A stretch of DNA of 64,000 nt, taken from NCBI GenBank assembly GCA_965276785.1, contig OZ255629.1, positions 1,860,001 through 1,924,000 of the forward strand, read 5' to 3'. Below, one piece after another: positions 44,142-51,748 of the stretch (position 1 is the first letter of the stretch; every line of letters starts with the position of its first letter). A program made the translations under genes and the position numbers. The stretch comes from LMUY01 sp965276785 (lineage in GTDB: Bacteria; Pseudomonadota; Alphaproteobacteria; Acetobacterales; Acetobacteraceae). The notes beneath the pieces are model-generated. The model did not search any database. It had not been told where the DNA came from and saw only the letters and a list, made by a program, of their open reading frames with translations.

Positions 44142-46922
44142 ATGAACGCAGTCGAGATCGAGCAAGCCGTCACCGCGCTGGCCGAGCAGCCGTTCGACCC
44201 GGCGGAGTTCCCTTTCGCCTTCCTGCAGGCCTTCGGCAACAAGGAGACCACGCTCAAGCGCCTGCGCCGCGGCGAATCCAACCGCTCGGACTGCGGCGGC
44301 GTGCTGCAGACCGGCAACATCCACCTCGCCGTGGCCGCCCCCGGCGAGGTTGCGCACCGGCTCGCCGCCCTGCGCGCCAGCCCCGCCACCGCCCGCGGCC
44401 GCGCCAAGTTCATCCTCGCCACCGACGGCGACACGCTCGAAGCCGAAGACCTGGCATCGGGCGAGACCGTCGCCTGCGCCTACGCCGCCTTCCCCGACCG
44501 CTTCGGCTTCTTCCTCCCTTTGGCCGGCATCACCACCGTCAAGCAACTGCGCGAAAGCTCGTTCGACATCCGCGCCACCAGCCGGCTGAACCGCCTCTAC
44601 GTCGAGCTGCTGCGCGACAACCCCGACTGGGGTGCCGCCGAGCGCCGCTCCGACATGAACCACTTCATGGCCCGGCTGATCTTCTGCTTCTTCGCCGAGG
44701 ACACCGACATCTTCCACGGCGCCGGCCTGTTCACCGCCACCATCGAGCAGATGAGCGCCCGCGACGCCTCCGACACCCATTGGGTGATCGGCGAGCTGTT
44801 CCGCGCCATGAACACGCCCATCCAGGACCGCGCGGCCTCCGGCCTGCGCCCCTGGGCGGACGCGTTCCCCTACGTCAACGGCGGCTTGTTCTCCGGCCGC
44901 CCGGACACGCCGCGTTTCAGCCGCATCGCGCGCTCCTACCTGCTGCATATCGGCCATCTCGACTGGACCCGCATCAACCCGGACATTTTCGGCTCCATGA
45001 TCCAGGCCGTGGCCGAGGACGAGGAGCGCGGCGCCTTGGGCATGCACTACACCAGCGTGCCGAACATCCTGAAGGTGCTGAACCCGCTCTTCCTGGACGA
45101 CTTGGCCGCCCGCCTGGAGGAGGCCGGGGACAACGCCCGCAAGCTACTGAACCTGCGCCAGCGCCTTTCCCGCATCCGGGTGTTCGACCCGGCCTGCGGC
45201 TCGGGCAACTTCCTGGTGATCGCGTACAAGCAGATGCGGGCGCTGGAGGCCGAGATCAACGCCCGCCGCCGCGAGCCCGGCCGCCGGTCCGACATCCCGC
45301 TGACCAACTTCCGCGGCATTGAGCTGCGCGATTTCCCGGCCGAGATCGCCCGCCTGGCACTGATCATCGCCGAGTATCAATGCGACGTGCTCTATCGCGG
45401 CCAGCAGGAGGCGCTGGCGGAGTTCCTGCCGCTAGATGCGGAGAACTGGATTACGTGTGGGAATGCGTTGCGGCTGGATTGGCTGAGCGTGTGCCCGCCG
45501 ACGGGAACGGGGGTGAGGCACCACGCGAAGGATTTGTTCCAGACACCGCTGGATCAGGCGGAGGTTGATTTTGAGAATGCGGGTGGGGAGACGTATATCT
45601 GCGGCAATCCGCCCTATGCGGGCAGTTCAAAGCAATCGAGTGAGCAGAAGACAGACATCAAGCTGTTATTCGAGCCTTCAGGGGTTCGTTATAAGAATCT
45701 AGATTATATCTCAGCTTGGTTTTCCCTTGCGGCCTCGCTTTGTCGCGTGACGCATGGAGCTGCGGCGTTCGTCACAACGAACTCGATCTGTCAGGGGGAG
45801 CAGGTCTATCTATTATGGCCTACTCTGCTATCAACTGAAATTGAAATTTTCTTTGCACAAGCCGGGTTCAAGTGGAGAAATCTAGCCTCTAACAATGCCG
45901 GAGTGACTTGCGTTGTCGTTGGCATTAGAGCCTGTCAACCAGGACAAAAGCACATATATTTTGATACCCACAAGAAAGAAGTTTCTCGAATAAACGCCTA
46001 CCTTTTAGACTTCCCAGATATCTTCATTCCGAGGCATGGCGAATCCATTTCATATTTGCCACGTATGCTCAAGGGAAATCAGCCTAGTGATGGCATTTTT
46101 TATACTAGCAACGAGCCCCGAGTCGGCAGATTGTTTGGCTCTAAGGATTTAATTGACGGTGTTGACCGATACTGTCTCTGGATTGAAGACAAAGAGATGG
46201 ATCGAGCTGTGGCGATAGCATCGATCTCCAAACGGCTAGCTGGCGTAACGCAATCCAGACTACAAAGCCCTGCTGAGTCAACACGCAAGCGCGCACGCGA
46301 TGCGCATCGCTTTATTCAGATACAAGATTATGGCAAACGGGCTGTTGTTATTCCGGAGGTATCATCGGAAAAGCGTGATTATCTTCCGTGTGGAGTTCTC
46401 ACAGCAGACAGCATAGCAACGAACAAATTGTTTGCCGTTTACAATGCTGAGGTTTACGTCTTTGGGCTGTGCTCGTCGCGATTGCACCGGGTTTGGGCGG
46501 AAACGGTTTGCGGGAAGTTAGAGGAACGTATCAGCTATTCAAATGTGCTTGGATACAACACCTTCCCCGTCCCCACCCTCACCGACACCAACAAGACCGA
46601 CCTCACCCGTTGCGCCGAGGCCATCCTGCTCGCCCGCGAGGCCCACTTCCCCGCCACCATCGCCGACCTCTACGGCCCCGGCACCATGCCCGCCAACCTC
46701 CGCGACGCCCACGACCGCAACGACGAGACCCTCGAACGCATCTACATCGGCCGCCGCTTCCGCAACGACACCGAGCGGCTGGAAACCCTGTTCGAGCTCT
46801 ACACCCAAATGACCGCCCAACGCCCGCCCGCCCGCAAACCCAAGCCCCAACCCGCCCAGGCCACTCCACCCGCAACCAGCACCGCCCGCCAGGCCCCTGC
46901 CTACCGTCATGGCCGGACTTGA
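44142..46922 (+). CDS. Class I SAM-dependent DNA methyltransferase (MmeI-like architecture)
   Basis: 926 residues, probably N6-adenine DNA modification. The N-terminal ~330 residues include FAFLQAFGNKETTLKRLRRGESNRSDCGG, KFILATDGDTLEAEDLASGETVACAY and the helical block DMNHFMARLIFCFFAEDTDIF, all seen in large methylases of the MmeI/type IIG kind, though no D-ExK nuclease motif was identified. The methylase core has SAM motif I FDPACGSGNFLVIAY (~residue 346) and catalytic motif NPPYAGSS (~488). Residues ~500-805, the likely target-recognition domain, are much AT-richer than the flanks. The stop codon lies inside a palindromic repeat (tail YRHGRT), so the original C-terminus may have differed. 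A helicase and GIY-YIG nuclease follow beyond an insertion. Confidence 0.85.
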   Translation: MNAVEIEQAVTALAEQPFDPAEFPFAFLQAFGNKETTLKRLRRGESNRSDCGGVLQTGNIHLAVAAPGEVAHRLAALRASPATARGRAKFILATDGDTLEAEDLASGETVACAYAAFPDRFGFFLPLAGITTVKQLRESSFDIRATSRLNRLYVELLRDNPDWGAAERRSDMNHFMARLIFCFFAEDTDIFHGAGLFTATIEQMSARDASDTHWVIGELFRAMNTPIQDRAASGLRPWADAFPYVNGGLFSGRPDTPRFSRIARSYLLHIGHLDWTRINPDIFGSMIQAVAEDEERGALGMHYTSVPNILKVLNPLFLDDLAARLEEAGDNARKLLNLRQRLSRIRVFDPACGSGNFLVIAYKQMRALEAEINARRREPGRRSDIPLTNFRGIELRDFPAEIARLALIIAEYQCDVLYRGQQEALAEFLPLDAENWITCGNALRLDWLSVCPPTGTGVRHHAKDLFQTPLDQAEVDFENAGGETYICGNPPYAGSSKQSSEQKTDIKLLFEPSGVRYKNLDYISAWFSLAASLCRVTHGAAAFVTTNSICQGEQVYLLWPTLLSTEIEIFFAQAGFKWRNLASNNAGVTCVVVGIRACQPGQKHIYFDTHKKEVSRINAYLLDFPDIFIPRHGESISYLPRMLKGNQPSDGIFYTSNEPRVGRLFGSKDLIDGVDRYCLWIEDKEMDRAVAIASISKRLAGVTQSRLQSPAESTRKRARDAHRFIQIQDYGKRAVVIPEVSSEKRDYLPCGVLTADSIATNKLFAVYNAEVYVFGLCSSRLHRVWAETVCGKLEERISYSNVLGYNTFPVPTLTDTNKTDLTRCAEAILLAREAHFPATIADLYGPGTMPANLRDAHDRNDETLERIYIGRRFRNDTERLETLFELYTQMTAQRPPARKPKPQPAQATPPATSTARQAPAYRHGRT

Positions 46923-47510
46923 TCCGGCCATCCACGCGGTCCGGCTGGTGACGTCGAGCCCAGCGTCACGCCTCGCCGTGCTCCCCGCGCTGTTCCGGCG
47001 GCGGAACGCCGTGGATGGCCGCATCAAGTCCGGCCCTAACGTGCTGTTGTGTTCTTCCCTCGACCAGTCACCCAAACCAGGTCAAGCCTGGTCGTCATGA
47101 GACTGCTCTGCCCGACCATCAAAACAACCCATTCCCGTCATGGCCGGACTTGATCCGGCCATCCACGCGGTCCGGCTGGTGACGTCGAACCCAGCGTCAC
47201 GCCTCGCCGTGCTCCCCGCGCTGGGCCGGCGGCGGGACGCCGTGGATGGCCGCATCAAGTCCGGCCCTAACGTGCTGTTGTCTTCTTCCCTCGACCAGTC
47301 ACCCAAACCAGGTCAAGCCGTGTCGTCATGAGACTGCTCTGCCCGACCATCAAAACAACCCATTCCCGTCATGGCCGGACTTGATCCGGCCATCCACGCG
47401 GTCCGGCTGGTAACGTCGAGCCCAGCGTCACGCCTTGCCGTGCTCCGCACGCCGGGCCGGCGGCGTGCCACCCCCTGGGACGGCCGGGTCAAGTCCGGCC
47501 ATCACGGAGC
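46905..47510. repeat. 231-bp tandem repeat (2 full + 1 diverged partial copy) built from palindromic repeats
   Basis: Units start at 46905, 47136 and 47367, exactly 231 bases apart; the third diverges after ~90 bases and ends at ~47510. Each opens with the palindrome CGTCATGGCCGGACTTGATC and continues GGTCCGGCTGGTGACGTCGA. About 105 bases later it carries an inverted copy (CGTGGATGGC, then CGCATCAAGTCCGGCC: 47010-47035, 47241-47266; a changed copy lies near 47480). The pair of facing palindromes forms a BIME-like module. The first unit overlaps the end of the methyltransferase gene, and the last runs up to the start of the small GIY-YIG gene. Confidence 0.9.
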
Positions 47511-47807
47511 ATGACGTCGGCGCGGTCCGCGTGGGTTTACATCATGACCAATCGGCCAAACGGCACCCTCTACATCGGTGTCACCACCAACCTGGCCCGC
47601 CGCGCATGGGAGCATCGCGAAGGCGGGACCGAAGGCTTCACCAAGACCTACGGGCTCACCCGCCTGGTCTATGCCGAGGAGCACGAAAGCGTTCTGCGCG
47701 CCATCCAGCGCGAACGGACCATGAAGCACTGGCGGCGGGCATGGAAGGTCCGGCTCATCCTGGAGCGCAATCCTGGCTGGGCCGACCTCTACCAATCAGT
47801 GATCTGA
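47511..47807 (+). CDS. Small GIY-YIG nuclease-family protein
   Basis: 98 residues forming just the GIY-YIG domain (YhbQ/UPF0213-like): AWVYIMTNRPNGTLYIGVTTNLARRAWEHREGG supplies the GIY-YIG pair (VYI and YIG) and the catalytic Arg region. LVYAEEHESVLRAIQRERTMKHWRRAWKVRLILERNPGWADLY is the conserved second half with the Glu. The ATG lies directly after a palindromic repeat. Stand-alone GIY-YIG genes are frequent in alphaproteobacteria; the role is unclear. It may be a passenger of the repeat cluster rather than part of the methylase-helicase set. Confidence 0.88.
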   Translation: MTSARSAWVYIMTNRPNGTLYIGVTTNLARRAWEHREGGTEGFTKTYGLTRLVYAEEHESVLRAIQRERTMKHWRRAWKVRLILERNPGWADLYQSVI

Positions 47808-47941
47808 CGCCCACTCCACCCACCACCGTCATGCCCGGGCTCGATCCACGGCTGTCCGGCCGCGCACCGGACAGAAGCGAAGGCATCGCTGAATCAGCTT
47901 TGAGCTTGAAACCGTCCCCTGCGTTATGGCCAGATAATCCC

Positions 47942-48403
47942 ATGAACACCCCCTCCGAGACCGACGCCCTGCTCGCCGAACTCGCCGACATCGAACGGCA
48001 GGCGGCGCGCGTGATCACGAACATAATGCAATACCAGCATGCCGTAGCGGGCCGCCCAAGCCAGGCAGCCACCCGGCCGCCCAAGCCAGGCAGCGACCCG
48101 GCGCCGCTGAGCGAGATGGCCGCCAGAATGGCCCGCCTCGCCGCCGGCAGCGGCGACGCCGAAAGCCTGCGCGAGGACCTGGCCGAATGGCTTGAGGACC
48201 GGGGCCTGGACGACGACGAGGACGACGACGACGCCGAAGAAGAGGCCGAAGAGGACCTGCTGCTATCCCTGCCGGTGGAGGATGTGTTGCGGCAGATTTG
48301 CCGGGACCTCGCGCTGGGCCTCGCAGTGCTGCCGCCGCTTGCCTCCGGGTCGCCTTCGCCTCCGGCAAAGCGCCCGCAGCGGCCGCGTCGTGGCCGGACG
48401 TGA
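47942..48403 (+). CDS. Acidic hypothetical protein
   Basis: 153 residues from ATG 47942; the frame is open further upstream through repeat sequence and is not coding there. An N-terminal helix (TDALLAELADIERQAARVITNIMQYQHAV), a Pro-rich linker, a helical part (LSEMAARMARLAAGSGDAESLREDLAEWLEDRG), a run of acidic residues (DDDEDDDDAEEEAEED), then LLLSLPVEDVLRQICRDLALGLAVLP and a basic tail. The last helical piece resembles that of the protein at 38307. Function unknown. It lies between the repeats and the IS630 element. Confidence 0.5.
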   Translation: MNTPSETDALLAELADIERQAARVITNIMQYQHAVAGRPSQAATRPPKPGSDPAPLSEMAARMARLAAGSGDAESLREDLAEWLEDRGLDDDEDDDDAEEEAEEDLLLSLPVEDVLRQICRDLALGLAVLPPLASGSPSPPAKRPQRPRRGRT

Positions 48404-48482
48404 GTCACGCGGCCCGGCTGGAAAACACGGGTTGCTCCGCCCCACTCACACTAACGAATGAATCCCTAACGCCGTTCGTATA

Positions 48483-49655
48483 ATACCAGCGCCCGCATGG
48501 CCTGACTCACGGGGGCTATGCGCGGTCACGGTGGGTGTGATTCGGTTTCCTGAATGGTTGATGGGGATTGGTCATGCCTGCTGGGGTGAGGGTTTGTGCT
48601 GAGAAGTGTTCGGCGCAGGAGTTGCGGCTTGCGGCGAGCGGCTGCCGTGATGCCAATGCGGTGCGTCGCATGCTGGCCATCGCGCTGTTGCTGGAAGGTC
48701 ATTCGCGTGGCGATGCTGCGCGCGCCTGCGGGATGGAGCGCCAGACGTTGCGCGACTGGGTGCACCGGTTCAATGCGAACGGCCTCGCTGGGCTTAGCAA
48801 TCGCTGGGGTGGCGGCTGTAAGCCCAAGCTTGCTCAACCGCAGACGGACCGTCTGGCCGAGCTGGTGCGCAACGGCCCCGACCTTGCCGTGCATGGGGTG
48901 ATACGCTGGCGTCGGATCGACCTGGCCCGAGCCATGCACAAGGAGTTCGACGTCACGGTGAACGAGCGCACCGTGGGCCGGCTGCTGCGCAAGCTTGGGT
49001 TCAGCCGGATATCGGTGCGTCCGCACCACCCAAAACAGGACGCGGACGCCCTGCAGGCGCATAAAAAAACTTCGCCGAGTTGGTCGCCGCCGTCCTGCCG
49101 CCCAGCGCGGCTGGCAAGCCGATCGAGCTCTGGTGGCAGGACGAGGCACGCGTCGGCCAGCAAGGCTCCTTGACCTATGTCTGGACGGACCGAGGCAGCC
49201 GTCCGCCCATGCCGCGCGACCTGCGATACGAATGGGCCTACATCTTCGGCGCCGTCTGTCCCGCCCGTGGCTGCGGTGCGGCCCTGGTCTTGCCGGAGGT
49301 CAACGCCTCGGCCATGAACCGGCACCTGGCCGAGATTAGCCGCAACGTCCAACCCGGCGCGCACGCCGTCGTCACGCTCGACGGCGCGGGATGGCATCAA
49401 ACCGGCGGTAAGCTGCGCGTGCCGGACAACGTAAGCCTGCTGCATCTACCGCCCTACTGCCCGGAGCTGAACCCGGTCGAGAACGTCTGGCAATATCTCC
49501 GGCAGAATTATCTCAGCCACCGGGTCTTCCCCCACTACGACGACATCGTCGATGCCTGCTGCAACGCCTGGAACGCTCTCATGGCTATGCCCGAACGCAT
49601 CACGTCCATAACGTCTCGCGCCTGGGCATAGGTCAAACCATGCGGGCGCTGGTAT
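48483..49655 (+). mobile_element. IS630-family insertion sequence
   Basis: A 1173-bp element. Ends: 48483-48506 begins ATACCAGCGCCCGCATGG, and 49632-49655 is its inverse, with 22 of 24 positions matching. IS630 elements insert at TA: a TA precedes the left end, but the right flank reads AA, so the duplication is not clean. It carries one transposase in two overlapping frames. It sits between the methyltransferase segment and the helicase gene. Confidence 0.85.
48574..49631 (+). CDS. IS630-family transposase made by a -1 frameshift
   Basis: The first frame runs from ATG 48574 (GGGGA upstream). It encodes the helix-turn-helix part: LRLAASGCRDANAVRRMLAIALLLEGHSRGDAARACGMERQTLRDW and VNERTVGRLLRKLGFSRISVRPHHPKQD. 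At 49065-49071 lies a run of seven A (CATAAAAAAACTTC). Slipping back one base there joins KKNFAELVAAVLPP to the second frame, which holds the DDE catalytic core: WWQDEARVG, VVTLDGAGWHQ, and LPPYCPELNPVENVWQYLRQNYLSHRVF. IS630 elements often use such frameshifting. Without it the first frame ends at 49173, about 35 residues past the slip. Confidence 0.85.
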
Positions 49656-49660
49656 AACAA

Positions 49661-49684
49661 GGCTCCGGCAATCGTGTCGGAGCC
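49661..49684 (+). promoter_or_regulatory. Hairpin covering the helicase ribosome-binding site
   Basis: GGCTCCG (49661-49667) pairs with CGGAGCC (49678-49684) across a ten-base loop. The right arm contains the GGAG that would serve the GTG start at 49691, so the structure could limit helicase translation. It begins six bases after the IS630 right end. Confidence 0.35.
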
Positions 49685-49690
49685 CCCAGC

Positions 49691-51748
49691 GTGCCCAGCC
49701 CCAACCCCGTCCCGTCCGTCTCGGTCCGCTACGCCGGCAACGGCCGCTCCACCCAGGCCAACGCGCTCGGCATGCGCCCGATGCAGGAACGCGCCTATCA
49801 GAAGCGCGGCGAGCAATACCTGCTGATCAAGTCGCCGCCGGCCTCGGGCAAAAGCCGCGCGCTCATGTTCATCGCACTGGACAAGCTGCATCACCAGGCG
49901 CGCCGCCAGGCCATCATCGTGGTGCCGGAACGCTCCATCGGCGCCAGCTTCCACGACGAAGCGCTGACCCAGGCGGGCTTCTGGACGGACTGGCAGGTGG
50001 CGCCCAGATGGAACCTGTGCGACGCCCCCGGCGCCGACAACGGCGGCAAGGTGGGCGCCGTCGCCGCCTTCCTGCACAGCGCGGACACCGTGCTGGTCTG
50101 CACCCACGCAACCTTCCGCTTCGCCGTCGACAAGCTCGGCGTCGCCGCGTTCGACGACCGGCTGGTCGCCATCGACGAGTTCCACCACGTCTCCGCCAAC
50201 CCCGACAACCGCCTCGGCGCCCAGCTCAACCAGCTCATCGCCCGCGACCGCACCCACATCGTGGCGATGACCGGCTCGTACTTCCGCGGCGACGCCGAAG
50301 CCGTGCTCGCCCCGCAGGACGAAGCCCGCTTTCAAACCGTCACCTACACCTATTACGAGCAGCTCAACGGCTACGAGCACCTGAAACGGCTGGACATCGG
50401 CTACTTCTTCTACGCCGGCTCCTATGCCGACGATATCCTCAAGGTGCTCGACCCGGCCGAGAAGACCATCGTCCATATCCCGAGCGTGAACTCGCGCGAG
50501 AGCACCAAGGACAAAATCCGCGAGGTCGAGCACATCATCGAGGCGCTCGGAAGCTGGGAGGGCAGCGACCCCGCCACCGGCTTCCAACTGGTGCGCACCC
50601 CCTCCGGCCGCGTGCTGCGCATCGCCGACCTGGTGGAGGACGACCCGGCCCGCCGCGACCGAGTCGCCGCCGCGCTGAAGGACCCGGCGCAAAAGCACAA
50701 CCGCGACCATGTCGACATCATCATCGCCCTCGGCATGGCCAAGGAGGGCTTCGACTGGATCTGGTGCGAACACGCGCTGACCGTGGGCTACCGCTCCAGC
50801 CTGACCGAGGTCGTGCAGATCATCGGCCGCGCCACCCGCGACGCCCCGGGCAAGACGCGAGCGCGCTTTTCCAACCTGATCGCCGAGCCGGACGCGTCGG
50901 ACGCCGCCGTGACCGAAGCCGTCAACGACACGCTGAAGGCGATCGCCGCCAGCCTGCTGATGGAGCAGGTGCTGGCGCCCCGGTTCGAGTTCAAGCCGAA
51001 AAGCCCCGCCGCCGGGCCGACGCCGGGCTTCGACTACGGCCCAGCCGGCTACGACCCGGCCCGCTGCAACACGGGGTTCAGCGAGGCGCAAGGCCGGTTC
51101 GAGATCGAGATCAAGGGCCTGGCCACGCCCCGCAGCGAGGAGGCGCAGCGCATCTGCCGGCAGGACCTCAACGAGGTGATCGCCAGCTTCGTGCAGGATA
51201 AGACCACGGTCGAGCGCGGGCTGTTCGACGCCGAGTTGGTGCCGGAGGAACTGACCCAGCTCCGCATGGGCAAGATCGTCAAGGACCGCTATCCCGAGCT
51301 GGACGGGGACGATCAGGAGGCGATCCGCCAGCATGCGGTGGCCGCGCTCAACCTCATCCAGGAAGGCAAGAGGATCGCTCTGGGCGGGGCCAAAGACGGC
51401 GAGGGCAGCGCTAACACCGCCTTCGTCGATGGCGTGCGTAAGTTCGCCATGCAGGTCGGCGAGTTGGACATCGATCTGATCGACCGCATCAATCCCTTCG
51501 GCGAGGCCTACGCCATCATGGCCAAGGCAATGACGGAGGACAGCCTGCGCCAAGTCGCCGCCGTAATCGCGGGGCGGCGCGTCACGATGTCGCTGGAGGA
51601 AGCCCGCGGCCTGGCCCGGCGGGCGCTCACGTTCAAGCAGGAGCGCGGCCGGCTGCCCGCGATCACGGCGGCGGACGCCTGGGAGAAGCGCATGGCCGAA
51701 GGCGTGGCCTATTTGGCCCGCATGAAGGCGCAGGCCGCACGTGGCTAG
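49691..51748 (+). CDS. DEAD/DEAH-box helicase of a methylase-helicase-nuclease set
   Basis: A 685-residue superfamily 2 helicase from a GTG start. Motifs: Q-like region GMRPMQERAYQKRGEQYLLIKSPPASGKSRALM (Walker A PPASGKS, ~residue 49), VVPERSIGASF, Walker B as AIDEFHH (DEFH instead of DEAH), motif III AMTGSYFRGDAEA, and motifs V-VI GMAKEGFDWIWCEHALTVGYRSSLTEVVQIIGRATRD. The C-terminal ~280 residues are helical and unassigned. The stop lies inside the following GIY-YIG gene (8-base overlap), so helicase and nuclease are coupled. Probably translocates on DNA for the nuclease. Confidence 0.85.
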   Translation: MPSPNPVPSVSVRYAGNGRSTQANALGMRPMQERAYQKRGEQYLLIKSPPASGKSRALMFIALDKLHHQARRQAIIVVPERSIGASFHDEALTQAGFWTDWQVAPRWNLCDAPGADNGGKVGAVAAFLHSADTVLVCTHATFRFAVDKLGVAAFDDRLVAIDEFHHVSANPDNRLGAQLNQLIARDRTHIVAMTGSYFRGDAEAVLAPQDEARFQTVTYTYYEQLNGYEHLKRLDIGYFFYAGSYADDILKVLDPAEKTIVHIPSVNSRESTKDKIREVEHIIEALGSWEGSDPATGFQLVRTPSGRVLRIADLVEDDPARRDRVAAALKDPAQKHNRDHVDIIIALGMAKEGFDWIWCEHALTVGYRSSLTEVVQIIGRATRDAPGKTRARFSNLIAEPDASDAAVTEAVNDTLKAIAASLLMEQVLAPRFEFKPKSPAAGPTPGFDYGPAGYDPARCNTGFSEAQGRFEIEIKGLATPRSEEAQRICRQDLNEVIASFVQDKTTVERGLFDAELVPEELTQLRMGKIVKDRYPELDGDDQEAIRQHAVAALNLIQEGKRIALGGAKDGEGSANTAFVDGVRKFAMQVGELDIDLIDRINPFGEAYAIMAKAMTEDSLRQVAAVIAGRRVTMSLEEARGLARRALTFKQERGRLPAITAADAWEKRMAEGVAYLARMKAQAARG

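Noticed and set aside
47435..47941. Upstream extension of the acidic hypothetical gene
   Set aside because: This stretch encodes repeat-derived residues and covers the small GIY-YIG gene in another frame; the ATG at 47942 is a better start.
48400..49690. The two IS630 frames as two independent genes
   Set aside because: The catalytic acids lie only in the second frame and the DNA-binding part only in the first; a 7-A run at the overlap gives one joined transposase.
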